Part shown: positions 23,225-36,425 of the stretch, in pieces
How the letters are laid out: each line of letters begins with the position of its first letter
How positions within the stretch are numbered: the stretch's first letter is position 1
Source of the DNA: Ryuthela nishihirai
Taxonomy: Eukaryota > Arthropoda > Arachnida > Araneae > Heptathelidae
Direction: 5' to 3'
Assembly: GCA_038380435.1 (NCBI GenBank)
Contig: JAWZYU010000034.1
Coordinates: 4,012,704-4,076,703, forward strand
DNA: 64,000 nucleotides
The notes under the pieces: model-generated
Databases searched by the model: none
Told to the model about the DNA's origin: nothing
Seen by the model: the letters and a program-made list of their open reading frames with translations, nothing else
Position numbers and translations under genes: made by a program

Positions 23225-23507
23225 TTTGTCCGCAAAATTCCTTGCCCTGCTCACGGTCAGTAGGGGACACCGGTAGCCTTGGAAAGACCGCCTTCCGTCG
23301 GATGGGACGTTAAGCCGTGGCCCGTGTGCAAGAGAACCATACCCTGTGCACGTGGATGGCTTTGACGGGAGGCTACCATCTGTCTCCCAACAGTTGTTGC
23401 AGTGGGTCCCCTCCCCCAACCTTCTCTGAGCCTTCCGGGTCCATGTGACCTGGCCATTTAGAACATGGTGTGCAAAAAAGTGCCGCTCAGTTGTAAAACA
23501 ACCCAAC
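23225..23507 (+). mobile_element. SINE copy lacking tRNA head
   Basis: It begins within the body at cgcaaaattccttgccctgc and runs to the aaaacaacccaacc tail. Confidence 0.85.
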
Positions 23508-23582
23508 CATTATATCAGCTGGTGGATAATCTTGATCATAGGCCATCGCAGGTACCTGAACCTCACTTAGCTAGTTGCACAT

Positions 23583-23945
23583 AATACGCCAGGCTCGTAA
23601 TCTCTAGTTCCCAGGTTCGAGTCCCAGCTGGGTCAGCGTTGAGACTTACTTTCGCAAAATTCCTCGCCCTGCCCACGGTCAGTAGGGGACACCGATGGGC
23701 TTGGAAAGGCCGCCGTCCGTCGGATGGGACGTTAAGCCCTCGCCCGTGTGCGGGAGAGCCATACACTGTGCCCGTTAAAGAACACACTGGATGGGCTTGA
23801 CGGGAGGCTACCTTCTGTCTCCCAACAGCTGTTCCAGTGGGTCCTCTCCCCCAACCTTCTCTGAGCCTTCCGGGTCCATTGACCAGGCCATTTAGCCCAT
23901 GGTGTGCAAAAAAGTGCCGCTCAGAGGTAAAACAACAACCAACCA
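23583..23945 (+). mobile_element. SINE copy with partial tRNA head
   Basis: It starts inside the anticodon region (acgccaggctcgtaatc), keeps the B box ggttcgagtcc, and runs to an aaaacaacaaccaaccaaca tail. The A-box end is lost. Confidence 0.85.
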
Positions 23946-24509
23946 ACAACCGTTAGCTGGAGTAATTAAAGCTTTTGAGAGATTCGAAAGATGCGAATCG
24001 TAATGTTTTATCCATACCTGTCCAGCAGAAAAAGAAATTTTATTTTTCTCTAAAAATATTCGATGCCTTCCGACGGACAAACAAACGACAAGTTGAACGC
24101 ATTATCTCTTTTTTTGTGTGTGAACGAGATGACAAAAATGAGATTTGAAAACCATTTGAATTGAAATCGAAGGGCCCACTACGATGCAGACACAGAATAT
24201 CGATCCACAGGGCCCCAAGAGAAGACATCCAAAAGTAATCGATTCCCAAGGCCCTCCGAGTATCGATCCAATTAGGTGGTGGAAACGAACCATAAGAGAA
24301 GAGTTCCACAGGGACCCCCTCCTCCCTCTCCCCCGAACCACACCACAAGGTGCCCAGAGCCTCTGAGCACAGAGACATCATTACTAGCTGCAATTGAATC
24401 CTTTCTGTTGCAGTTTTTGGTTAAAGAGATAGATATCAGTTAATATTATCATGGCAAAGAAAAAATAAAGATCCCATTTTTAACATAAACTGTAAAAATA
24501 TTAGTAATC
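23946..24509. other. Unassigned region
   Basis: A 117-codon minus frame (24040-24393) and open plus frames overlap at 24100-24370. No family is recognised and there is no support for choosing a strand. Confidence 0.4.
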
Positions 24510-24903
24510 ATTTAGTGGATCTCGCAGACCATTTGGCTTTATCCTCACAGACCCTTTGACTTGATTCTCGCACCTTTTATATGATTCACGCAGAACTTTT
24601 GGTTTCATTCTCCCAGACTCTTTGGTTTCATTCTCGCAAACCATTTGGTTTCATTCTCACAGACTCTTTGATTTCATTCTCGCAAACCATTTAGTTTCAT
24701 ACTCACAGACTCTTTTTTTTTTCAGTCTCGCAAATCGTTTGGTTTCATTCTCACAGACTCTTTGGTTTCATTCTCGCAAACCCTTTGGTTTCATTCTCGC
24801 AAACCCTTTGGTTTCATTCTCACAGACCCTACAGCTTGATTCTCACAGACCCTTACAGATCCTCTGATTTGATTCACGCATGCCCTTTGGCTTGATTCTC
24901 ACA
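24510..24903. repeat. 23-bp tandem repeat
   Basis: About 17 units read tttggtttcattctcacaga plus ctc, with cgcaaacc variants. The array abuts a SINE fragment. Confidence 0.9.
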
Positions 24904-25072
24904 GACGTCCCATCCGACGGACGGTAGCCTTTCCAAGCCCATCGGTGTCCCCTACTGACCGACGGAGGACGAGGAGTTTTGCTTAGATAAATCTCAACGC
25001 TGGTACAGCTGCGACTCGAACCTGGGAACTATAGATTTCGAGTCTAGCGCACTGCAGGCTGAGTCACCCCCA
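24904..25072 (-). mobile_element. SINE 5' half (head and core)
   Basis: From acgtcccatccgacggacgg to the anti-sense tRNA head ending gagtcaccccc. The 3' body is absent and the array precedes it directly. Confidence 0.8.
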
Positions 25073-25309
25073 AACATAGGTTACCTTACATACATCCATG
25101 CTATATTCTTATTCATCCTTTAGACGTTAACTTTAGTGATAATTTACTTTTCAATGCTTTAAATTCCAGTATCATGACGATTGACTTGCCATGATGCTGG
25201 AATGATGATGATTGTCGTTCGCATCAAGACTTTTATAGTTCTCAAGAAGTTTACGGAAGTCACAACAAAAACTACACCTGTTTCGGTTTTCTCCGAGTTG
25301 GCTCATTCA

Positions 25310-25605
25310 TTAACGCGCCAGGCTCGTAATCAGAGTTCCCAGGTTCGAGTCCCACCTGTACCAGCGTTGAGATTTATCTCCGTAAAACTCGCCACTATTT
25401 CCTCATTAAGAGACACCGATACCCTTGGAAAGGCCGCCGTTCATCGGATGAGCCGTGACCCCGTGTTCGGAAGAGCTATATCCTGTGCACGTTAAAGAAC
25501 ACACTGGATGACGTTGATGGAAGGCATCCATCTGTCTCCTAACAGCTGTCCAGTGGGTTTTATCCCAACTTTTTTTCTACCATTAGGTCCTGGTGGCCTA
25601 GCAAT
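25310..25605 (+). mobile_element. Diverged SINE copy
   Basis: The tRNA-like anticodon and B-box region (acgcgccaggctcgtaatc, ggttcgagtcc) leads into a diverged body. It ends where the next SINE begins. Confidence 0.78.
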
Positions 25606-25610
25606 TTAGT

Positions 25611-25985
25611 GGGGGCGGCTCAGTCGTAGCGCGCCAGGCTCGTAATCTGTAGTTCCCAGGTTCGAGTCCTAGCTGGGTCAGTGTTGAGATTCATCTCCGC
25701 AAAATTCCCCATCCTGCCCACGGTCAGTAGGGGACACCGATAGTCTTGGAAAGGCCGCCGTCCGTTGGATGAGACGTTAAGCCGTGGTTTCGTGTTCGGG
25801 AGAGCTATACACTGTGTACGTTAAAGAACACCCTGGATGGCCTTGACGGGAGGCTACCATTTGTCTCCCAACAGCTGTTCCAGTGGGTCCCTTTTCCCAA
25901 TCTTCTCTGAGCCTTCGGGGTCCATGTGACCTGGCCATTTAGCCCATGGTGTGCAAAAAAAAGTGCCGCTCAGAGGTAAAACAAC
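25611..25985 (+). mobile_element. Near full-length SINE
   Basis: Begins gggggcggctcagtcg with a one-base gap in the A box (cagtcgtagcg), has the B box, core and the tail aaaacaactcaaccc. Confidence 0.88.
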
Positions 25986-27000
25986 TCAACCCAACCCCGC
26001 CCTGCCCACGGTCAGAGGTGTGACACCGATGGGCTTGGAAAGGCTGTCGTCCGTCGCATGGGACGTTAAGCCGTGGTCCCGTATGCGGGACAGCATACCC
26101 TGTGCACGTTAAAGAACATGCTGGATGGCTTTGACGGGAGGCTACCATTTGTCTCCCAACAGCTGTTCCAGTGGGTCCCCTCCCCCAACCTTCTCTGAGC
26201 CTTCGGGGTCCATGTGACCTGGCCATTTAGCCCATTGTGTGCAAAAAATTGCCGCTCAGAGGTAAAACAACTCAACATTAAGGAACACACTGGATAGCCT
26301 AGACGGGAGGCTACCATCTGTCTCCCAACAGCTGTTCCAGTGGGTCTCCTCCCCAACCTTCTCTGAGCCTTCGGGGTCCTTGTGACCTGGCCATTTAGCC
26401 CATTGTGTGCAAAAAAGTGCCGCTCAGAGGTAACACAACCCAACCCAACAACCCCCAACCTTCTCTGAGCCTTCGGGGTCCTTGTGACTTGGACATTTAG
26501 CCCATGGTGTGCAAAAAATTGCCGCTAAGAGGTAAAACAACCCAACATTAAGGAACACACTGGATAGCCTAGACGGGAGGCTACCATCTGTCTCCCAACA
26601 GCTGTTCCAGTGGATCTCCTCCCCCAACCTTCTCTGAGCCTTCGGGGTCCTTGTGACCTGGCCATTTAGCCCATTGTGTGCAAAAAAGTGCCGCTCAGAG
26701 GTAACACAACCCAACCCAACAACCCCCAACCTTCTCTGAGCCTTCGGGGTCCTTGTGACTTGGACATTTAGCCCATGGTGGGCAAAAAATTGCCGCTAAG
26801 AGGTAAAACAACCCAACATTAAGGAACACACTGGATAGCCTAGACGGGAGGCTACCATCTGTCTCCCAACAGCTGTTCCAGTGGGTCTCCTCCCCCAACC
26901 TTCTCTGAGCCTTCGGGGTCCTTGTGACCTGGCCATTTAGCCCATGGTGTGAAAAAAAAGTGTCGCTCAGATGTAAAACAACCCAACCTAGCAATTTGGC
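25986..27000 (+). mobile_element. SINE multimer with 270-bp tandem unit
   Basis: A head-less SINE body is followed by further bodies starting at cattaaggaacacactgg (26275, 26546, 26816). Each ends in the aaaacaaccc tail, and alternates with shorter bodies starting at cccccaaccttctctgagcc. The combined unit of about 270 bp repeats nearly identically three times, the last truncated. Confidence 0.85.
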
Positions 27001-27680
27001 GATTGTGACCAGAAAATGTGCCGCTAAGAGAAAAACCAACCCAACTCAAAGTAATTATACGGTGTTTCAAAACGGGAAAGCTTCTTTTGAAACACAGTGT
27101 ATATCAATGAAAATAAATCAACTGATAAACTGAAAGTCCAGTTTTTGTCTCTCAATGTTAGTCAAGATACTGCGAATCTCCTTTTCAAATTACTATATAC
27201 TCTAAATATAGTAAAGAACAAAATATAACAACAATTTGGTATATTTATAAACCCATAATGTTTTTCGTTTCGAAAAATATTTATCAATAGCATGTTCATG
27301 AGATGTCAGCAACTGGTAGTCGAAAGAAACGAATCATATAAGTACTGAAACTAATAAAAAAAAACTCCAGTTATCGAACATTATTTGAACAAACACTTAA
27401 CTAGACAAACTATAGTTCCTTGAACGTCTGCCCTTACTATATTAATCCATATTTTTTAATTGAATTATTTACCTTCAATCATTTCAAGTTCAGATAAATA
27501 AAATAAATCTGAATCTTAAATTGGACAGCGACCATCACCAGTCGACTCGCAACAACCAGCCGATAAACAAAATTTACTCAGCAAACGCATTTTCGCACTA
27601 ACGACTGTTTTGTCGATATTTTGTCCAGCAATATTTTGTCCAGGGGAGCAAGGTTCATCAGAGATAGATATCAACACTCG
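27001..27680. other. AT-rich spacer with short inverted repeat
   Basis: At about 27063-27103, gtgtttcaaaa and ttttgaaacac form 11-bp arms about 10 bases apart. The rest shows no feature. Confidence 0.5.
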
Positions 27681-27682
27681 TA

Positions 27683-28119
27683 CAGTCGCTCAAAAAAATA
27701 TCCGGACACTATGGTTGATTACAGAATTTAGAAAAAATATCTGGCAACGATTTTTTTAGAAATGAGTGATCTGGCAACCTTCGTGTCACGTGATTACAGA
27801 ATTCAGGAAAAATATCTGGAGCGTGTACAGCAACTGTACACGCTCCAGTTACCGTTCGATCTAGTACCACACGATCTAGTATCAAAATAATATGACCTCC
27901 TACAGTCGCTCAAAAAAGTATCCGAACACCACGGTTGATTACAGAATTCAGAAAAAATATCTGGCAACGACTTTTTTTTATGAAATGAGTGATCTGGCAA
28001 CCTTCATGTCACGTGACACGAAGGTTGCCAGATCACTAATTTCTAAAACAATCGTTGCCACATATTTTTTCTGAATTCTATAATCAACCATAGTGTCCGG
28101 TTATTTTTTTCAGCGACTG
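27683..28119. mobile_element. Long-form plus short foldback pair
   Basis: A long-form copy (27683-27900), lacking most of its inner palindrome, is followed by a near-complete short palindrome (27903-28119). TA occurs at both outer boundaries and at the junction. Confidence 0.78.
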
Positions 28120-28384
28120 TACACTTGGGAATCCAACGTGAGAACTGCAGATCACAACTCTGATGTTCTACCAAATCAGTCAACCCTCTAAATTTCAGAG
28201 TTTCGTCAAAAAACAAACCTTTCCACCCTAAAGGTCAAGCAGGCTGTTCACAATAAAAGCTCTGGATATTTATTTGCTTTAATAATAGTTGTCAAGGCTG
28301 AGAAATTATGTTACTTGAAATCGAGCGTTCGCCACCAAACGCAAAGACACAAAATAATTGTTCTTACAGAAATGCCTCAGGGTT
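28120..28384. other. Unassigned spacer before the large array
   Basis: Non-repetitive with no convincing frame. Confidence 0.45.
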
Positions 28385-31300
28385 ATGTGCCAGTGAGTGA
28401 CAAGTCTTATTCTCCAAATGTTCTTTTGTCTTATTCTACGGATGTCGGTGTCTTATTCTACGGATGTTATTGTTGTCTTATCCTCCACATGTTCTTTTGT
28501 CTTATCCTCCAGATGTTCTTTTGTCTTATCCTCCAGATGTTCTTTTGTCATATTCTCCAGATGTTCTTTTGTCTTATTCTCCAGATGTTCTTTTGTCTTA
28601 TTCTCCAGATGTTCTTTTGTCTTATTCTCCAGATGTTCTTGTCTTATTCTCCAGATGTCATTGTCTTATTCTACTGATGTTGGTGTATTATTCTCCAGAT
28701 GTCATTGTCTTATTCTACGGATGTTTGTGTCTTATTTTACAGATGTCATTGTCTTATTCTCCAGATGTCATTGTCTTATTCTACGAATGTTGTGTCTTAT
28801 TTTACAGATGTTGTCTTATCCTCCAGATGTTCTTTTGTCTTATTCTCCAGACGTTTTTTGTCTAATTCTCCAGATGTTCTTGTCTTATTCTCCAGATGTT
28901 CTTTTGTCTTATTCTACGTATGTTATTGTCTTATTCTCCACATGCTATTGTCTTATTCTCCAGATGTTCTTGTCTTATTCTCCAGATGTTATTGTCTTAT
29001 TCTCCAGATGCTATTGTCTTATTCTACAGATGTTATAGTCTAATTCTCCAGATGTTATTGTCTTATTCTCCAGATGTTATTGTCTTATTCTCCAGATGTT
29101 CTTGTCTTATTCTCCAGATGTCATTGTCTTATTCTACGGATGTTGGTGTTTTATTTTCCAGATGTCATTGTCTTATTCTACGTATGTTATTGTCTTACTC
29201 TCCAGATGTTCTTGTCTTATTCTCCAGATGTTCTTTTGTTTTATTCTACGTATGTTATTGTCTTATTCTCCACATGTTATTGTCTTATTCTACAGATGTT
29301 ATTGTCTTATTCTCCAGATGTTCTTGTCTTATTCTCCAGATGTTCTTTTGTCTTATTCTCTAGATGTTCTTGTCTTATTCTCCAGATGTCATTGTCTTAT
29401 TCTACGGATGTTGGTGTCTTATTTTACAGATGTCATTGTCTTATTCTCCAGATGTTCTTGTCTCATTCTCCAGATGTTCTTTTGTCTTATTCTCCAGATG
29501 TTCTTGTCTTATTCTCCAGATGTTCTTTTGTTTTATTCTCCAGATGTTTTTGTCTTATTCTGCAGATGTCATTGTCTTATTCTACGGATGTTGGTGTTTT
29601 TTTCTCCAGATGTCATTGTCTTATTCTACGTATGTTATTGTCTTACTCTCCAGATGTTCTTGTCTTATTCTCCAGATGTTCTTTTGTATTATTCTACGTA
29701 TGTTGTTGTCTTATTCTCCACATGCTATTGCCTTATTCTACAGATGTTATTGTCTTATTCTCCAGATGTTCTTGTCTTATTCTCCAGATGTTCTTTTGTC
29801 TTATTCTCTAGATGTTATTGTCCTATTCTCCAGATGTCATTGTCTAATTCTACGGATGTTGGTGTTTTATTCTCCAGATGTCATTGTCTTATTTTACGGA
29901 TGTCATTGTCTTATCCTCCAGATGTTCTTGTCTTATTCTCCAGATGTTCTTTTGTCTTATTCTCCAGATGTTCTTGTCTTATTCTCCAGATGTCATTGTC
30001 ATATTCTACGGATGCTATTGTCTTATTCTCCAGATGTTCTTGTCTTATTCTCCAGATATTCTTTTGTCTCATTCTCCAGATGTTCTTGTCTTATTCTCCA
30101 GATGTCATTGTCTTATTCTACGGATGTTATTGTCTAATTCTCCAGATGTTATTGTCTTATTCTCCAGATGTTCTTGTCCTATTTTCCAGATGTTCTTTTG
30201 TTTCATTCTCCAGATGTTCTTGTCTTATTCTCCAGATGTCATTGTCTTATTCTACGAATGTTGGTGTTTTATTCTCCAGATGTCATTGTCTTATTCTACA
30301 GATGTTATTGTCAAATTCTCCAGATGTTCTTGTCTTATTCTCCAGATGTTCTTTTGTCTTATTCTCCAGATGTTCTTGTCTTATTCTCCAGATGTCATTG
30401 TCTTATTCTACGGATGTTGGTGTTTTATTCTCCAGATGTCATTGTCTTATTCTACGTATGTTATTGTCTTATTCTCCAGATGTTCTTGTCTTGTTCTCCA
30501 GATGTTATTTTGTCTTATTCTACGTATGTTATGTCTTATTCTCCACATGCTATTGTCTTATTCTACAGATGTTATTCTCTTATTCTCCAGATGTTCTTGT
30601 CTTATTCTCCAGATGTTCTTCTGTCTTTTTCTCCAGATGTTCTTGTCTTATTCTCCAGGTGTCATTGTCTTATTCTACGGATGTTGGTGTTTTATTCTCC
30701 AGATGTCATTGTCTTATTCTACGGATGTTGGTGTCTTATTTTACAGATGTCATTGTCTTATTCTCCAGATGTCATTGTCTTATTCTACGAATGTTGGTGT
30801 CTTATTTTACAGATGTTGTTGTCTTATCCTCCAGATGTTCTTTTGTCTTATTCTCCACACGTTTTTGTCTAATTCTCCAGATGTTATTGTCTTATTCTCC
30901 AGATGCTGTTGTCTTATTCTACAGATGTTATTGTCTAATTCTCCAGATGTTATTGTCTTATTCTCCAGATGTTATTGTCTTATTCTCCAGATGTTCTTTT
31001 GTCTTATTCTACGTATGTTATGTCTTATTCTCCAGATGTTCTTGTCTTATTCTACAGATGTTCTTTTGTCTTATTCTACGTATGTTATTGTCTTATTCTC
31101 CAGATGCTATTGTCTAATTTTCCAGACGCTATTGTCTTATTCTACAGAGGTTATTGTCTTATTCTCCAGATGTTCTTGTCTTATTCTCCAGATGTTCTTT
31201 TGTCTTATTCTCCAGATGTTTTTGTTGTCTTATTCTCCAGATGTTCTTGTCTTATCCTCCACATGTTCTTTTGTCTTATTCTCCAGATGTTCTTTTGTTT

Positions 31301-34300
31301 TATTCTACGTATGTTATTGTCTTATTCTCCACATCTTATTGTCTTATTCTACAGATGTTATTGTCTTATTCTCCAGATGTCATTGTCTTATTCTACGGAT
31401 GTTGGTGTCTTATTTTACAGATGTCATTGTCTTATTCTCCAGATGTTCTTGTCTTATTCTCCAGATGTTCTTTTGTCTTTATTCTCCAGATGTTCTTGTC
31501 TTATTCTCCAGATGTTCTTTTGTTTTATTCTCCAGATGTTTTTGTCTTATTCTGCAGATGTCATTGTCTTATTCTACGGATGTTGGTGTTTTTTTCTCCA
31601 GATGTCATTGTCTTATTCTACGTATGTTATTGTCTTACTCTCCAGATGTTCTTGTCTTATTCTCCAGATGTTCTTTTGTTTTATTTTACATATGTTGTTG
31701 TCTTATTCTCCTCATGCTATTGTCTTATTCTACAGATGTTATTGTCTTATTCTCCATATGTTCTTGTCTTATTCTCCAGATGTTCTTTTGTCTTATTCTC
31801 TAGATGTTCTTGTCCTATTCTCCAGATGTCATTGTCTTATTCTACGGATGTTGGTGTTTTATTCTCCAGATGTCATTGTCTTATTCTACGGATGCTATTG
31901 TCTTATTCTCCAGATGTTCTTGTCTTATTCTCCAGATGTTCTTTTGTCTTATTCTCCAGATGTTCTTGTCTTATTCTCCAGATGTCATTGTCTTATTCTA
32001 CGGATGTTATTGTCTAATTCTCCAGATGTTATTGTCTTATTCTCCAGATGTTCTTGTCCTATTCTCCAGATGTTCTTTTGTTTTATTCTCCAGATGTTCT
32101 TGTCTTATTCTCCAGATGTCATTGTCTTATTCTACAGATGTTATTTTCAAATTCTCCAGATGTTATTGTTTTATTCTCCAGATGTTCTTGTCTTATTCTC
32201 CAGATGATCTTTTGTCTTATTCTCCAGATGTTCTTGTCTTATTCTCCAGATGTCATTGTCTTATTCTACGGATGTTGGTGTTTTATTCTCCAGATGTCAT
32301 TATCTTATTCTACGTATGTTATTGTCTTATTCTCCAGCTGTCATTATCTTATTCTACGTATGTTATTGTCTTATTCTCCAGATGTTCTTGTCTTGTTCTC
32401 CAGATGTTCTTTTGTCTTATTCTCCAGATGTTCTTGTCTTATTCTCCAGATGTCATTGTCTTATTCTACGGATGTTGATGTTTTTTTCTCCAGATGTCAT
32501 TGTCTTATTCTACGTATGTTATTGTCTTACTCTCCAGATGTTCTTGTCTTATTCTCCAGATGTTCTTTTGTTTTATTTTACGTATGTTATTGTCTTATTC
32601 TCCACATGCTATTGTCTTATTCTACAGATGTTATTCTCTTATTCTCCAGATGTTCTTGTCTTATTCTCCAGATGTTTTTCTGTCTTTTTCTCCAGATGTT
32701 CTTGTCTTATTCTCCAGATGTCATTGTCTTATTCTACGGATGTTGGTGTTTTATTCTCCAGATGGCATTGTCTTATTCTACGGATGTTGGTGTCTTATTT
32801 TACAGATGTTGTTGTCTTATCCTCCAGATGTTCTTTTGTCTTATTCTCCACACGTTTTTGTCTAATTCTCCAGATGTTCTTGTCTTATTCTCCAGATGTT
32901 CTTTTGTCGTATTCTACGTATGTTATTGACTTATTCTCCAGATGTTATTGTCTTATTCTCCAGATGCTGTTGTCTTATTCTACAGATGTTATTGTCTAAT
33001 TCTCCAGATGTTATTGTCTTATTCTCCAGATGTTATTGTCTTATTCTCCAGATGTTCTTTTGTCTTATTCTACGTATGTTATTGTCTTATTCTCCAGATG
33101 TTCTTGTCTTATTCTACAGATGTTCTTTTGTCTTATTCTACGTATGTTATTGTCTTATTCTCCAGATGCTATTGTCTAATTTTCCAGATGCTATTGTCTT
33201 ATTCTACAGAGGTTATTGTCTTATTCTCCAGATGTTCTTGTCTTATTCTTCAGATGTTCTTTTGTCTTATTCTCCAGATGTTTTTGTTGTCTTATTCTCC
33301 AGATGTTCTTGTCTTATCCTCCACATGTTCTTTTGTCTTATTCTCCAGATGTTCTTGTCTTATTCTCCAGATGTTCTTTTTTCTTATTCTACGTATGTTA
33401 TTGTCTTATTCTCCACATGATATTGTCTTATTCTCCAGATGTTCTTTTGTCTTATTCTACGTATGCTATTGTCTTATTCTCCACATGCTATTGTCTTATT
33501 CTCCAGATGTTCTTTTGTCTTATTTTACTTATGTTATTGTCTTACTCTCCAGATGTTCCTGTCTTATTCTCCAGATGTTCTTTTGTCTTATTCTACGTAG
33601 GTTATTGTCTTATTCTTTACATGCTATTGTCTTATTCTACAGATGTTATTGTCTTATTCTCCAGATCTTCTTCTCTTATCTTCCAGATGTTATTTTGTCT
33701 TATTCTCCAGATGTTATTTTTGTCTTATTCTCCAGATGTTCTTGTCTTATCTTCCAGTTGTTCTTTTGTCTTATTCTCGAGATGTTCTTTTGTCTAATTC
33801 TCCAGAAGTTATTATCTTATTTTACAGATGTTCTTGTCTTATTCTCCAGATGTTATTTTGTCTTATTCTACGTATGTTATTGTCTTATTCTCCAGAATTT
33901 ATTGTCTTATTCTCCAGAATTTATTGTCTTATTCTCCAGATGCTATTGTCTTATTCTACAGATGTTATTGTCTTATTCTCCAGATCTACTTGTCTTATCT
34001 TCCAGATGTTATTTTGTCTTATTCTCCAGATGTTCTTGTCTTATCTTCCAGTTGTTCTTTTGTCTTATTCTCCAGATGTTCTTTTGTCTAATTCTCCAGA
34101 TGTTATTGTCTTATTTTACAGATGTTCTTGTCTTATTCTCCAGATGTTCTTTGTCTTATTCAACGTATGTTATTGTCTTATTCTCCAGAAGTTATTGTCT
34201 TATTCTCCAGATGCTATTGTCTAATTCTCCAGATGTTCTTGTCTTATTCTCCAGATGTTCTTGTCTTATTCTCCAGACGATCTTTTGTCTTATTCTCCAG

Positions 34301-36340
34301 ATATTCCTGTCTTATTCTCCAGATGTTCTTTTGTCTTATTCTACGTATGTTATTGTCTTATTCTCCAGACGTTATTGTCTTATTCTCCATATGCTATTGT
34401 CTTATTCTACAGATGTTCTTGTCTTATTCTCCAGATGTTCTTGTCTTATTCTCCAGATGTTCTTTTGTCTTATTCTCCAGATGTTTTTGTTGTCTTATTC
34501 TGCAGATGTTCTTGTCTTATCCTCCAGATGTTCTTTTGTCTTATTCTCCAGATGTTCTTGTCTTATCCTCCAGATGTTATTTTGTCTTATTCTCCAGATG
34601 TTCTTTTGTCTTATTCTACGTATGTTATTGTCTTATTCTCCACATGCTATTGTCTTATTCTACAGATGTTATTATCTTATTCTCCAGATGTTCTTTTCTT
34701 ATCTTCCAGATGTTATTTTGTCTTATTCTCCAGATGTTCTTGTCTTATCCTCCAGATGTTATTTTGTCTTATTCTCCAGATGTTCTTGTCTTATCTTCCA
34801 GTTGTTCTTTTGTCTTATTCTCCAGATGTTCTTTTGTCTAATTCTCCAGATGTTATTGTCTTATTTTACAGATGTTCTTGTCTTATTCTCCAGATGTTCT
34901 TTGTCTTATTCTACGTATGTTATTGTCTTATTCTCCAGAAGTTATTGTCTTATTCTCCAGATGCTATTGTCTAATTCTCCAGATGTTCTTGTCTTATTCT
35001 CCAGATGTTCTTGTCTTATTCTCCAGACGATCTTTTGTCTTATTCTCCAGATATTCCTGTCTTATTCTCCAGATGTTCTTTTGTCTTATTCTACGTATGT
35101 TATTGTCTTATTCTCCAGACGTTATTGTCTTATTCTCCATATGCTATTGTCTTATTCTACAGATGTTCTTGTCTTATTCTCCAGATGTTCTTGTCTTATT
35201 CTCCAGATGTTCTTTTGTCTTATTCTCCAGATGTTTTTGTTGTCTTATTCTGCAGATGTTCTTGTCTTATCCTCCAGATGTTCTTTTGTCTTATTCTCCA
35301 GATGTTCTTGTCTTATCCTCCAGATGTTCTTTTGTCTTATTCTCCAGATGTTCTTTTGTCTTATTCTACGTATGTTATTGTCTTATTCTCCACATGCTAT
35401 TGTCTTATTCTACAGATGTTATTGTCTTATTCTCCAGATGTTCTTGTCTTATCTTCCAGATGTTATTTTGTCTTATTCTCCAGATGTTCTTGTCTTATCT
35501 TCCAGTTGTTCTTTTGTCTTATTCTCCAGATGTTCTTTTGTCTAATTCTCCAGATGTTATTGTCTTATTTTACAGATGTTCCTGTCTTATTCTCCAGATG
35601 TTATTTTGTCTTATTCTAGGTATGTTATTGTCTTATTCTCCAGAAGTTATTGTCTTATTCTCCAGATGCTATTGTCTAATTCTCCAGATGTTCTTGTCTT
35701 ATTCTCCAGATGTTCTTTTGTCTTATTCTACGGATGTTATTGTCTTATTCTCCAGAAGTTATTGTCTTATTCTCCAGATGCTATTGTCTTATTCTACAGA
35801 TGTTCTTGTCTTATTCTCCGGATGTTATTGTCTTATTCTCCAGATGTTATTGTTGTCTTATTCTCCAGATGTTCTTGTCTTATTCTCCAGATGTTCTTTT
35901 GTCTTATTCTTCGGATGTTATTGTCTTATTCTCCAGAAGTTTTTGTCTTATTCTCCAGATGCTATTGTCTTATTCTACAGATGTTATTGTCTTATTCTCC
36001 GGATGTTCTTTTGTCTTATTCTCCAGATGTTATTGTTGTCTTATTCTCCAGATGTTCTTTTGTCTTATTCTACGGATGTTATTGTCTTATTCTCCAGAAA
36101 TTATAGTCTTATTCTCCAGATGCTATTGTCTTATTCTCCGGATGTTATTGTCTTATTCTCCGGATGTTCTTTTGTCTTATTCTCCATATGTTCTTGTTGT
36201 CTTATTCTCCAGATGCTGTTGTCTTATTCTCTAGATGTTGTCTTATTATCCAGATGTTGCTGTCATCCCCCGGATGTTGTTGTTTTATTCTCCCGTTGTT
36301 GTTGTCGTCGTCGTCTTATTCTCCAGATGCTGTTTCCTCT
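28385..36340. repeat. ~8-kb array of 22/24-bp units
   Basis: About 350 units are based on gtcttattctccagatgtta plus tt. Variants have ttctttt (24 bp), tcatt, and ctacggatgttgg. Higher-order structure is clear: a ~750-bp segment starting at 34122 is repeated from 34872, and a distinctive ttctgcagatgtc block recurs about 1,992 bp apart (29561 and 31553). The unit has no stop in the plus direction, so all three plus frames stay open, up to 867 codons (32942-35545). The minus direction has TAA in the unit and stays closed. I do not regard any of these as genes. Confidence 0.95.
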
Positions 36341-36425
36341 TCCTGATGTATTTCAAATCTTCCATATATATCTTCCATAAATCTTCCATATATATCTTTC
36401 GTAAATCTTCCACATATACGTCCAC
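36341..36425. repeat. Short cttccatatatat repeats
   Basis: Four or five copies of a 15-17 base unit (aatcttccatatatatc) follow the large array. Confidence 0.75.

Noticed and set aside
28397..36380. Many long plus-strand proteins (up to 867 codons) with repeats such as SYSPDVLLS or CLILQMFF
   Set aside because: All three forward frames are open because the 22/24-bp unit lacks stops. There is no unique domain, no start context and no frame preference.
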